This document shows, one piece after another, positions 35,643-45,176 of a DNA stretch of 64,000 nucleotides (within the stretch, counting starts at the first letter, position 1; each line of letters begins with the position of its first letter). Source of the DNA: Knufia peltigerae (lineage: Eukaryota; Ascomycota; Eurotiomycetes; Chaetothyriales; Trichomeriaceae); contig JAPDRN010000029.1 of NCBI GenBank assembly GCA_030247855.1, forward strand, positions 1 to 64,000, written 5' to 3'. Under the pieces are notes generated by a model. That model saw only the letters and a program-made list of their open reading frames with translations. It made no database searches and was not told the origin of the DNA. Position numbers and translations under genes: made by a program.

Positions 35643-37487
35643 ATGTCTCGAGATCAGGTTTTTCCCGTCATAATTGTTGGAGGAGGAGGATGCGGTCTAT
35701 CCATGTCGTCGTTCCTTTCTGACTATGGAGTCGATCACATTCTGTTTGACTGCAAGGTCGAGGCCTCGGCTCTTCCAAAAGCGCATTACCTCAACCAGAG
35801 GACCATGGAGACATTCAGGCTGCACTACATGCACAAAGAGATCCAAAAACGAAGTTGTCCGCCTAACCAGATGAGCCAGGTTGCATGGGCTACTTCGCTC
35901 GGAGGCAATGGGCATCTGGACAGAATCGTGATTCACCAACTTCCTTGTTTTGGTGGCGGTGACGGTGACCTCAAAGCACATGCATACAAAACAGACAGTG
36001 CAGCAAGATCTGCAAATCTCCCACTCCGCAGAATGGAGCCCATCTTGCGGCAAATAGCTGAGGAAAGAAACCCTGGACGTATCTGTTTTGGGCATACAGT
36101 CATCGATTTTCACGAGTCTGATGACCATGTCAAAGTCACCGTCCAAGATACAGCCGGGAATCTCTCAACTTATCGCACCAAATATCTCATTGGTGCGGAC
36201 GGTGGACGTACCATTGGGCAGAAGATCGGTGTCACGATGCAAGGCGCAACCGGAATTACTGACATGGTTTCTGTTCACTTCGGAGCAGACCTCTCCCAGT
36301 ACTGGAACGACACTTTTTTCGCCTGCCATTTCATCAACGGCGAATGTGGAACAATCTTCGAGAGCGGAGCCATAGTTCCCATGGGGCCAACCTGGGGTAG
36401 GCAGTCTGAAGAATGGGTCATGCATTTTGGCTTCGCACTGGAAGACGAAGCCAGGCACCAGGAGGATAGACTGATCTCTCGAATCCGAGATCTCCTCAAG
36501 ATTCCAGATCTAGAGATCAAAGTCCACAGGATCAGTCACTGGATCATCGAAAAGGTTGTTGCTGACAAGTATCATGTTGGCCGCGTGTTCCTGGCAGGCG
36601 ACGCCGCGCATAGACGCCCTCCAACCACGGGACTGGGCCTGAACACGGCGATAGAAGATGCTCTCAATCTATCTTGGAAATTGGCCATGGTCCTCAAGCA
36701 CAACGTGAACACCAATATCCTCGACACTTATGACCAAGAACGACGACCAGTCGGCAAAAGAAATGCGGACTGGGGATTGTTCACCTTCGAGAACTCGGCT
36801 GTCATCAACGCAGCTATTGGTTTAGTTGCAGGGCAGAAGGAGAGGAACAAGTCCAGGTTCGAGGCAGTATTTGAAGACTCTTTGACTGGGCGAAGCATCC
36901 AAGCGCAGATAAAGAAAATGATTGAGTCTCAAAGCATCGAGTTTGGAGCACACGGTATCGAGCTTGGCTTCACGTACGAGGATGGACTCAGGATTTCAGA
37001 TGGCATCGAAGCTCCCGAAGTAGATCACCTTGGGCAGCAATACTTCCCCACGACAAGACCAGCACACCGACTTCCTCATGCATGGCTGGTCTTGGACGAC
37101 CGAGTAGTCTCCACACACGATCTGGTAGGATCCAAGGGGTCGTTCTTGCTTCTGACCGATGATAGTGAGCTTGAATGGGCCGCAGCTGCAGAACGACTCG
37201 GTTTTCAGTACAAGATCCCTATCCAGACAGCCCGAATTGGTGATTATTTGAGGGATTTAACGGATCAGTGGCAGAGGGTCAAGGAACTCGAGGATGGGGG
37301 TGCAATTTTGGTCCGGCCGGATAATTTTATTGCTTGGCGATCGCTGGGACCTTCAAAAGCAAATGGTCAAGAGCTTGAGGTCGCCTTTGCTGAGTTGTTG
37401 GGACTTCCGCCTCCGGTTATTGAAACGTCGATGCCGTTATCAGGGGATTTACCCAGGGGAAAACTCGTACGTGGAAGAGATGGTTAG
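35643..37487 (+). CDS. FAD-dependent aromatic hydroxylase (phenol hydroxylase / TfdB-like)
   Basis: The intronless 614-aa product has the three motifs of group A flavoprotein monooxygenases: the dinucleotide fold VIIVGGGGCGLSMS near residue 10, the DG motif YLIGADGGRT near 185, and the GD motif VFLAGDAAHRRPPTTGLGLN near 320. A C-terminal thioredoxin-like region follows, as in phenol hydroxylase and 2,4-dichlorophenol 6-monooxygenase (PF01494 family). Such enzymes use NAD(P)H and O2 to add a hydroxyl to a phenolic ring, commonly ortho, which makes a catechol. The gene is divergent from a P450 and is followed by a relic of an extradiol-dioxygenase-like gene, which fits an aromatic ring-processing role. 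The exact substrate is unknown. Confidence 0.88.
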   Translation: MSRDQVFPVIIVGGGGCGLSMSSFLSDYGVDHILFDCKVEASALPKAHYLNQRTMETFRLHYMHKEIQKRSCPPNQMSQVAWATSLGGNGHLDRIVIHQLPCFGGGDGDLKAHAYKTDSAARSANLPLRRMEPILRQIAEERNPGRICFGHTVIDFHESDDHVKVTVQDTAGNLSTYRTKYLIGADGGRTIGQKIGVTMQGATGITDMVSVHFGADLSQYWNDTFFACHFINGECGTIFESGAIVPMGPTWGRQSEEWVMHFGFALEDEARHQEDRLISRIRDLLKIPDLEIKVHRISHWIIEKVVADKYHVGRVFLAGDAAHRRPPTTGLGLNTAIEDALNLSWKLAMVLKHNVNTNILDTYDQERRPVGKRNADWGLFTFENSAVINAAIGLVAGQKERNKSRFEAVFEDSLTGRSIQAQIKKMIESQSIEFGAHGIELGFTYEDGLRISDGIEAPEVDHLGQQYFPTTRPAHRLPHAWLVLDDRVVSTHDLVGSKGSFLLLTDDSELEWAAAAERLGFQYKIPIQTARIGDYLRDLTDQWQRVKELEDGGAILVRPDNFIAWRSLGPSKANGQELEVAFAELLGLPPPVIETSMPLSGDLPRGKLVRGRDG

Positions 37488-37779
37488 CACACAGCTAGGA
37501 CACTAGTCAGAAATAGCTTGGAGCACCTTTTGGACACTTTAAGAACAAAAAAATGAAGACAGTGATAAATGTGAAAGAGATCAGTTCCTCGAGGCATCCT
37601 AACACAGACTATAGTTGCTCAGCACTTATCTCAAAAACCTGTTCGATGATTACATTGCAGAATATTCATCTCCCATTGATTTCGAACCACGACGGTATTT
37701 AGCACGTCAGTACCACAAGCGGCGTCACCAGTCACACTTTGAATGGCGCAGAGCAATTGACAGTCAAGTCATCTAAGGT

Positions 37780-37960
37780 CTTGCCCATGTTCTCCTTCGA
37801 ACATCAAATTATGAGCTCATAATCTAGTTCTGGTAGACATTACCAGGCGTCGAGGTATCTTTCATGGACAATCAGCCGGCGTTTCTTCGCTACGACGCCG
37901 AGTGCCATCGCATCGCCATGATCAAGGTCTCTGCAAGCTGTCAAAAGAGTAGAATGAGAA
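37780..37960 (+). pseudogene. Relic of a VOC/glyoxalase-fold extradiol dioxygenase-like gene
   Basis: A short frame reads TLPGVEVSF, then PAFLRYDAECHRIAMIKV (about 37840-37930). This closely matches FISFLRYDEEHHRMAVVAI in the intact VOC gene at 62714-63364. Upstream the frame has stops where WYK would be expected, and downstream the conserved LDHLAF and DPDGNKLE blocks are absent. It is a fragment of a second gene of this family, next to the FAD monooxygenase. The rest of 37488-38426 holds nothing else I recognise. Confidence 0.6.
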
Positions 37961-38426
37961 TTCAGTTCGGCATCGGCTTCTTGGCAGTGAAGGCCTCACT
38001 ACTTGGTGGGGTGTACGGTGTGCTAAGTGCCTGTCTGGAGTATCCGAGGTACAGTCCGGGGCGGAAAGCTGGCAGGTGTAACTGCACAAGCCAGCTGCCC
38101 ACTTCTTGATTGTCCTTGTTCGCTTCTTACAGCATGCGTACGCGTACGAAAAAACATCCTTCCCAAACTAAACAATCAAGCCAAGAGCCCGGTAGCCAAA
38201 CATATTCTCACCCGGGACTTCCAAGACACAAGTACAACGATGAATCATTGCTCAAGCGGGCCGACAGGTCAATGTCCAAGTTCTGCACCCACTCGAGAAG
38301 CTTGTTGACATGGCAGATCTTTGCCGATGATTGTAAAGAGCAGGGGAAATTAACACCTTTTCTCACGCCTTCACGGCCCCCTATTCACCGGGCACCGAAT
38401 CCCGACTCCAGAGCGGAATGAGCGCG

Positions 38427-38433
38427 TATAAAA
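38427..38433 (+). promoter_or_regulatory. TATA box of the 38.5-kb P450
   Basis: TATAAAA lies 78 bp before the first in-frame ATG (38505) and 153 bp before the preferred one (38580). The spacing fits the second start better. Confidence 0.5.
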
Positions 38434-38504
38434 TGTCTTGCCCCATGTGAAAGAGTACCGATGCGACTTGACCTGACTTTTATATCTGTAGACCCTATCA
38501 GCTC

Positions 38505-40163
38505 ATGGAAAAATTGAAATCTGTGGTCAGCTTCCCCATATCCCCATCATTGAAGGGCGATGTGTACCACTGCTCCGCAATGTTCCCGAACCTAGGTCTT
38601 GTCGCTGCTTCTGCAACCATACTACTGCTCCTCTGCCTAGGTCGTCGACTTCTGCCTTCCAAGTCACGTCCACATCTTCCACCAGGCCCTCCCCGACTTC
38701 CCTTCATTGGCAACCTACACCAAGCACCACAGGTATACCCGTGGCGCGTGTATCAGGAATGGACGAAGCAGTACGGACCCGTGTTCAGCCTGCAATACGG
38801 CATGAACACCATCATCATGCTTGGCACCTACCAGGCGGCGCACGAGCTGTTGAACAAGCGAAGCCACATCTATAGTTCGCGCCCGAGAGCCGTCATGGGG
38901 GGTGAGTGTCTCAGTCGCGGCTTGCGCACTCTGCTTATGCCTCACGGTCAACAGTGGCGCAATCACCAGCGCCTTCAGGCCTCATACCTTAACATTCGAG
39001 TCTCACAGAGCTACCGCTGCGTGCAGGATCTCGAGAGTAAACAGCTTCTCTACGAGCTCCTGTCCCCCAGTGTGGACTTTGTAGACCGTTATCACCGATA
39101 CTCGTCGAGCGTTATCTTCGCGCTCGCCTACGGTCGACGTCTCCCCGTCGGCGATGAGCCGGAGATCCAAGCCATTGACGAGGTGATGAAGAACTTTCTC
39201 TACGCCGCGCGTGTGGGCACCTGGCTTGTTGACTCAATCCCCATACTAAACTATCTACCGAAATTTCTTGCTCCGTGGAGACGACTCGGTGACAGGCTTC
39301 ATAAGTTCGAATCTACCCTCTGCATTGATAACATGACTAGGGGCCTTGAGTCGGAATCGTGGAACTGGTCAAAACATGTCTCAGGGATGAAAGAGGGACG
39401 GAATATGTCCACGAAAGAGCTAGCTTACGATGTCGGTATTATTTACGAGGCCGGAAGCGACACGACGTCTATGGCCCTCGAGATCTTTACACTGGCAATG
39501 CTTGTGTATCCCGACGTTATGAAGAAGGCGCAGGCTGAGGTCGACAGCAAAGTGGGCGAACACTATCCCGGCTTCGAGCACAGGGACTTACTACCTTACA
39601 TGGACGCCATGATCAAAGAAGTCTTGCGCTGGAGACCCGTGAGTGCGGGTGGAATCCCTCACGCGGTCATCCAGGACGACGAGTATCTCGGCTACCACAT
39701 CCCCGCCGGCGCGACCGTCATAGGGAACCACTGGTCCATCCACCAGGACGAGGACGTCTACAAGGACCCAGACACCTTTAACCCGGACCGGTGGATCGAG
39801 GATCCTTTCCTGCCGCTTGCTCCGTTTGGGTTCGGCAGGCGGATCTGCACGGGCCAACATCTCGCACTTAACAGCCTCTTCATCAACATGGTGCGGATCC
39901 TCTGGGCGTTTGATATCACCCATGCATATGAGACTGTGATGGATATAGATGCCAAGGGTCATGCAGTGCAAGTCAGGCGAAAGTGCGAAGTCGATCCGCT
40001 CGCGTTCACACAGGGATTGAACTCCAAGCCGATGCCGTTCAAGGTCGAGTTTAAAGCGAGGTCTCTACAGAGGGAGCAGACTATTCGAAACCAATGGGAC
40101 AGCGCAGACAAAAGACTTGACGTGCTGCTGGAGGGTATTCGGGTTGACGTGAGGGGGAAGTGA
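38505..40163 (+). CDS. Cytochrome P450 monooxygenase (intronless)
   Basis: A single open frame of 552 codons; the likely start is Met26 at 38580 (MFPNLGLVAA), directly before the membrane anchor. The anchor is followed by LPPGPPRLPFIGNLHQ, the I-helix EAGSDTTSMALE, the K-helix EVLRWRP, the PERF-like NPDRW, and the heme loop FGFGRRICTGQHLAL with axial Cys. All P450 hallmarks are present. It shares the YSSRP and GHxWSIHxD style of the other two P450s in the window, which suggests related subfamilies. The lack of introns contrasts with the six-exon and four-exon relatives nearby. It lies just upstream of the QutA-type activator in the same orientation. Confidence 0.9.
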   Translation: MEKLKSVVSFPISPSLKGDVYHCSAMFPNLGLVAASATILLLLCLGRRLLPSKSRPHLPPGPPRLPFIGNLHQAPQVYPWRVYQEWTKQYGPVFSLQYGMNTIIMLGTYQAAHELLNKRSHIYSSRPRAVMGGECLSRGLRTLLMPHGQQWRNHQRLQASYLNIRVSQSYRCVQDLESKQLLYELLSPSVDFVDRYHRYSSSVIFALAYGRRLPVGDEPEIQAIDEVMKNFLYAARVGTWLVDSIPILNYLPKFLAPWRRLGDRLHKFESTLCIDNMTRGLESESWNWSKHVSGMKEGRNMSTKELAYDVGIIYEAGSDTTSMALEIFTLAMLVYPDVMKKAQAEVDSKVGEHYPGFEHRDLLPYMDAMIKEVLRWRPVSAGGIPHAVIQDDEYLGYHIPAGATVIGNHWSIHQDEDVYKDPDTFNPDRWIEDPFLPLAPFGFGRRICTGQHLALNSLFINMVRILWAFDITHAYETVMDIDAKGHAVQVRRKCEVDPLAFTQGLNSKPMPFKVEFKARSLQREQTIRNQWDSADKRLDVLLEGIRVDVRGK

Positions 40164-40631
40164 GGTTTTCGGTCGCAGGCATGGTTCCTGATGTTTAGGA
40201 CAACTGTTGATCTTGGTTCCAGTTCGATACACCTCACTTCTTGTTGCGCGAAGGACTATTTCGAGAGTACCGTTAGACTGAAAATTGACGGAAGCTATGG
40301 CGATTCTCTTAAAGGAAGGAGTTCCGAGTGCTTATTTCAGGCAAGTATGCCGAGAGCTTAGTAGCGTCCCCCTCTCTCTCTCTCTGATCTCTTCCCTTTT
40401 TCCCCTCTTCCTCATCTACCTTTTCTATTCAAACTTGCTACGTGCTCCCGGAATAGTCGTTCACGTGGCTTGACTACTTCGCTTCGTCGTCCTAAGCAAG
40501 AACCAATTACTCCGTCTCTAACGATGATTCTATCTTCGCTCCAATCGCGACATTGAGGTACCTGGTGATGGAATCCCATAACAGCTATGTGAGTACCTAA
40601 GAAGTATAGCATTCCTATTAAAGAAACGTCC
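40164..40631. other. Intergenic with a pyrimidine-rich tract
   Basis: This is the promoter and 5'-leader region of the QutA-like gene. A CT-rich tract at about 40370-40425 is typical of fungal promoters just upstream of the transcription start. Confidence 0.5.
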
Positions 40632-42980
40632 ATGTCGTCTGCAGCCTTCATTGGAGACGTACCTCGGTCATCATCAGCAAGTGGGAGACAACTACCAGCC
40701 TATCGTGCGAGATACTCTCGCCATCGCGTCGAGAGAGCCTGCGACATTTGTCGTCGCAGGAAGGAGCGTTGCGATGGAGCTCGGCCGTATTGCTCTGGCT
40801 GCGTAGCCGCGGGCAGAGAATGCGTATACTCCGGTCACACCAAAAAGCGAGGTCTACCAGAGGGATGGGTACGTTCGTTGCAAAAGATATGGGCTATGGC
40901 TATAATGCGCAATTCAGACCTGGAGGATGACATCCTCGCCATTGTATCCGATGGGCTAAAAGACCCGACTCAAAAAGACTTTGCCGCACTCTGGACGGAC
41001 GAATTCAACGAATATGGCCTGTTTCAGAGATGGAAAAGGTCTAGGGTGTCACGAGAACTCGAAAATCTGCTCCCATCGCTGGAAAATCTTCCTTTAAACA
41101 AAGTTAAAGACACATCCGGAGAAGATGAGGTAGAGGTTGTTCAGGAACTCCATCGAAGTGACAGCTATATCCAAGCCCAAGGCATTCCACAAATTCGTGA
41201 TGCTTCAGATTTGATCGCAATAACTGAGGACGCAGCAATGGACGACGACATCGGAGGTCAGAACGAAGCAATTAAAGCGCTGCATGATTCCCAGAATACT
41301 GTTGTGCTGACCGCATCTACCCCGGATCTGCTCAACTCTTATTTTACATGGACTCAGTCCTGGCTACCGATCATTGAAAAACACACCATCTACCGCGAAT
41401 GGCACCAATATTCCGAAGGGACCTCAACTTCACTTTCAGGCGAGCACGTCTGCCTCATGGCCATTACCATCTATGAACAATTACATGGACCGAAATCTCC
41501 ACGTCTAGCCACTCCTGAAGCCGCTATCAATGGTGGAGATTTCTATAATCTACAGGTCGCGATAGAGAACTTGATACCAAAGGACAATAAGGAGCTTCGA
41601 CTTGCCCATGTTCAGGCTCTACTTATTCTTACATTAACAGTGCTGGGCCTGGGACGTCTCTTGGATGCCTGGCTACTTGTAGGTCGGTGCTCTAGATTGA
41701 TCCTTCTTCTGAAATCGACAAGTGCTGGGTTCATACCTAGCTACGAATTGAGACAGAGCCCTCAACCAGACAGAATACAACATGTATTACTTGCATGTTT
41801 TGTCATCGACTCTCTGTTGTCATCTAGGCTTTCCATTCACCCACATATTCGACCTGAAGACCTCACAGACAGGGATCTCGTGGAAGAGGATGGTGATGAA
41901 GAGTGGACACCGTTGCCGCAAGCCTTCCAGTCTGGTGGAGCGGCCTCTGGGCCGATGTTCGCGATGAGTACTCTCAATCAGTTGGTACAAGCGTCGAAGT
42001 TCTACGGACGACTTTCTGCAAGTTCGACGTCTGCCGAACGGCGTTTGGCGGAGCTCCAGTTACTTGAAGATGACATTGAATCTTGGTGTCAAGGTCTCCC
42101 GATCAAGAGTCGCTTGGCATATTCATTCAAGGAAGATGACTTGGGCCACTCTCCTCATCTCTGGATGGTTCAATTAATACTTCTGAGTACCTTGACTGCT
42201 GTGGTGGTTCAACGGAAACGGCTTGGGCAAGCCGATCCGAAGAATTCTTATCGACTATCAGCACTATTTCAGCAGCTGAGTCTTCTACTGACAACTCGGG
42301 CAAAGAATTTGAACTCGGCGGCCATTCCTCCGATCTGGGAGCCAATTTTATCTACATTAATGGACAATATTGAAGAAGCCGAGAGTTTATCGCCAACTTT
42401 CACCGAAGACATACTTGTCTCTCTGAAAGCAATTGTCGCTAGCGCAAGCAGTGTTTGGCCGGCCTTTAACGATCTCAATGGCAGACTTGAGTCACATTCA
42501 GCAGACACAGCTGAGCTTCGCCGCAGCACAACACAGCCCCCAATACAACAGGGCCAAGCTACAGACAATGCATTCTCTCGCATGACTGAACAGGAGCTTG
42601 TGTCCGCCAGCGACCCTGTTGGTAATGATATGAACATGTCACGAGGTGCAATTCCAGCAGACTTGCACCGATCGGACCTCGACCTTCGTCTCCTTCAAGC
42701 GGACGACGGCGAAGTTACCAATACGTCTACGCTGTGTCAAATCGGTCCCACCGAGCCGATACCCCCAAGCACCCAAAGCGATACCGGGTCTTTAATGCCC
42801 GATTTTGTTACCATGGATGCCCTCACATGGTATTTCTTGCGCAATCTGTTGGGCATGTATGTGGCAGCTAACGCCTTCTTTCTTAGGGATTCGTCCTGGC
42901 AACAGAGCTTTCAGCACCTGGGCTTCTCACAACTAGAAGCTACAAACGATGGTTTGAAGTCGTTCTTTGACGAGATGTGA
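40632..42980 (+). CDS. qutA-like: QutA/QA-1F-like quinate pathway activator (Zn2Cys6)
   Basis: The product is 782 aa from one exon. A complete binuclear zinc cluster lies at residues 37-64 (ACDICRRRKERCDGARPYC, then C57 and C64). It is followed by KKRGLPEGWVRSLQKIWAM, which matches the linker right after the cluster in the quinic acid utilisation activator family (QutA of Aspergillus, QA-1F of Neurospora). A long regulatory domain fills the rest, and the size is close to QutA. Such activators switch on quinate and shikimate catabolic genes when the repressor is released by quinate. The dehydrogenase, permease, repressor and dehydratase that it would be expected to control all lie within the next 12 kb. 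Orthology is strongly suggested by both sequence and neighbourhood. Confidence 0.85.
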   Translation: MSSAAFIGDVPRSSSASGRQLPAYRARYSRHRVERACDICRRRKERCDGARPYCSGCVAAGRECVYSGHTKKRGLPEGWVRSLQKIWAMAIMRNSDLEDDILAIVSDGLKDPTQKDFAALWTDEFNEYGLFQRWKRSRVSRELENLLPSLENLPLNKVKDTSGEDEVEVVQELHRSDSYIQAQGIPQIRDASDLIAITEDAAMDDDIGGQNEAIKALHDSQNTVVLTASTPDLLNSYFTWTQSWLPIIEKHTIYREWHQYSEGTSTSLSGEHVCLMAITIYEQLHGPKSPRLATPEAAINGGDFYNLQVAIENLIPKDNKELRLAHVQALLILTLTVLGLGRLLDAWLLVGRCSRLILLLKSTSAGFIPSYELRQSPQPDRIQHVLLACFVIDSLLSSRLSIHPHIRPEDLTDRDLVEEDGDEEWTPLPQAFQSGGAASGPMFAMSTLNQLVQASKFYGRLSASSTSAERRLAELQLLEDDIESWCQGLPIKSRLAYSFKEDDLGHSPHLWMVQLILLSTLTAVVVQRKRLGQADPKNSYRLSALFQQLSLLLTTRAKNLNSAAIPPIWEPILSTLMDNIEEAESLSPTFTEDILVSLKAIVASASSVWPAFNDLNGRLESHSADTAELRRSTTQPPIQQGQATDNAFSRMTEQELVSASDPVGNDMNMSRGAIPADLHRSDLDLRLLQADDGEVTNTSTLCQIGPTEPIPPSTQSDTGSLMPDFVTMDALTWYFLRNLLGMYVAANAFFLRDSSWQQSFQHLGFSQLEATNDGLKSFFDEM

Positions 42981-43034
42981 AGTAATTTTGTCGGAATTAG
43001 TGCCTATAAAGTACCAGAATGCTCCAAATTAAAA

Positions 43035-43560
43035 TCAGAACTCAATGTCATCAACTTCGACACAGGCCTTAGCTTGCCGGCACAGCAAGCCATGCTTCTC
43101 GACTGCAATTTTGCTGCCACCTTCAATGCCCTTCTCTCGATTATGGCCAAGCATGTCTTGGAGCACTTTTACTCCCATCATCTGCTGCTGCAGTATGCCA
43201 AGTATCGGTACTCGGACGGAAATTGGTTCTACAACTAGTTCTTCGCCGATTGTAGACACCTTGGAAGGACAAACGGGGATAAGTTTGTCCTTTTCGTACC
43301 AACCTCGAATCCAGAGGGCTCTCTGCTCCCCATCTTGACCGCCCTCAACTTGGTTACCATGACCATCATATTAGGCCCAGAAGAACAAAAAGCGACAGCC
43401 ACTATCAGCAATCGACCTCGGGTCCGTCTAAAATGAGTCTTTGTATGATGGTCGCTTTCATTTCAGTGACAGCACGAGTGGCAGCTTTGTTTATATCTGT
43501 GCATGATAAAGGCGCCAGCGTCCATACCAGCTTGTGATGCGGCAATAGAGTCCTTATGAT
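43035..43560 (-). pseudogene. Unidentified coding remnant
   Basis: On the minus strand a frame without an ATG, from about 43362 to 43035, reads LWIRGWYEKDKLIPVCPSK and continues SVRVPILGILQQQMMGVKVL to a stop. Upstream, another frame near 43560-43440 reads LVWTLAPL and then INKAATRAVTEMKATI. The amino-acid make-up looks like real protein, possibly two exons of a C-terminal part, but I do not recognise the family and see no start. It lies tail to tail with the QutA-like gene. Confidence 0.35.
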
Positions 43561-44158
43561 ATGTCTTCCCCGTCCATGTGGTATAGATGTACGCCGATGG
43601 ATGGAAGATTGATAGGAGATTTTGCCACTCGCAGGCGTGACGCCCCTAGTGCAGTTTCCACTTCAGTAATCTGCCGAAGTTCGGGTGTTGAGGGTTTGTT
43701 TGTAATGCACCAACCCTCTGCTAGCTCGCGTAACTTGTAGCGTTCTAATGCTAGACTGTTTGAATCACTATTTCACACTAAATCTTTAGGTCTAGAGCCT
43801 TCCTGCTAGACTATGTAGGCCTACCATCTTACTTTCCCAACCGTAAGTTCTAGCGATAAATGCATGGCGCGTTTGCAACAGAGTTACATATTTTGGTTGG
43901 AATAGGCATCCTGTTCACGTGACTGGACATGGGAACAAGTGTTCATTGGTCGGCTATGACTTCATCCGAAAGTCTGGTCGGCTCGGCATTCTGTGTTGGG
44001 CGTATGGAGGCCTCCACAAATCTGTGGTCGGAATGAGAATTTCTGTACCTGGAAGACATTGTATGCGTACCTCTCGCGTACGCGATAAATTGGTTAGATC
44101 TCCAACGGTTGCCAACCTGAATCGAAGCTCGAAATTGTGTGACCCTGAAACCATAGAC
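43561..44158. other. Intergenic, promoter side of the hydrolase
   Basis: No recognisable gene. An in-frame ATG at 43919 would add 80 residues to the hydrolase that follows, but that extension has no family resemblance. Confidence 0.45.
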
Positions 44159-44950
44159 ATGGCATCGATCAGACACAAGTCGGTCTTATATCACAGTAGT
44201 AAGGTCATTTACGACAGCTATGGTAGTGGGGGTTCCGCGCTCGTTTTCATCCATGGCTGGTCATGCTCGGCCGCTCTATACTACGCGCAAACACCATTGT
44301 TCCACAGACATCACAGCATTACCATCGATCTACCAGGCCACGGCCGCAGCGACGCTCCAAAGATTGAATACAGTCTCGAATTCATGGCCAGAGCCGTCAT
44401 TGAAGTACTGAATACGGAAAATATCTCCTCCGCTATTCTAATCGGTCATAGCATGGGAGGCCCAGTCTCGACCATGGTACTACGGCTGAAGCCCCAAGCA
44501 GTGCGAGGTGTCATTTATGTCGACTCGTTCTTCCACCTACCAGAGACATACATGACTGTTTCTCAAAGACAAGAGCTTGCTGCAGCGCACGCGGATGATG
44601 AAAAGTTCAGGAGCTTTTTGGCGCCTTTCGCGACACCCAAATTGTCGAGTGGAGATTGGGAGAGAATTATCGACATAATGACTTCAACGGCCCTTCATGT
44701 ACGGACAAATGCAACCACAACAGTCGTGCAACCACACGCATGGAGGTACAAGGAGATCTATGAAGTGCCCGCGTTGCATTTAGTGACCCCAATGTTCGAG
44801 GACTTTGATCGTCACTGGTTGCACCATATCCCGCGCCTAGAAACTGTGGTGTGGCCGGACAATGGACACTTTTTGTTCATGGAAGAGCCCCAGCGATTCA
44901 ATGCTGCTGTGGAAGAGTTTCTAGACAGGCTTGAGCTGTTCCGGACGTAA
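44159..44950 (+). CDS. Alpha/beta hydrolase
   Basis: I start at the ATG at 44159 (MASIRHKSVLYHSSK), giving 263 aa, because the family-like sequence begins there. The oxyanion-hole motif FIHGWS, the strand DLPGHGRSD, the nucleophile elbow LIGHSMGGPVS and the catalytic His in WPDNGHFLFMEEP are all present in order. A cap region of about 70 residues lies between. The layout is that of the abhydrolase_1/6 families, which include esterases, haloperoxidase-like enzymes and hydrolases of ring-cleavage products. It sits between the activator and the dehydrogenase of the quinate cluster. Hydrolysis of a quinate or shikimate ester, or of a ring-fission product, would fit, but that is inference. Confidence 0.85.
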   Translation: MASIRHKSVLYHSSKVIYDSYGSGGSALVFIHGWSCSAALYYAQTPLFHRHHSITIDLPGHGRSDAPKIEYSLEFMARAVIEVLNTENISSAILIGHSMGGPVSTMVLRLKPQAVRGVIYVDSFFHLPETYMTVSQRQELAAAHADDEKFRSFLAPFATPKLSSGDWERIIDIMTSTALHVRTNATTTVVQPHAWRYKEIYEVPALHLVTPMFEDFDRHWLHHIPRLETVVWPDNGHFLFMEEPQRFNAAVEEFLDRLELFRT

Positions 44951-45176
44951 AAAATGCAGGATGTCAGGTTCCATCATTCTATCCTCGCCTCGTGGCGAAT
45001 GACACATTGCAGATTAGCTGCTATCAAAGTATATTCCGAAGCATCTACTCATCATACCGAGACTATAGTTGAGGATCGCAATGGAGATCAAAGGCCTGAG
45101 ATGGAATCACTGTCTCAGCTAGCATGATTGAATTTCGCGTTTCTATACTCTCTCCTGGTGATTAAGATTTCCATGT
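44951..45176. other. Short intergenic between convergent genes
   Basis: About 226 bp between the stop codons of the hydrolase and the dehydrogenase. Nothing seen beyond the 3' flanks. Confidence 0.5.
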
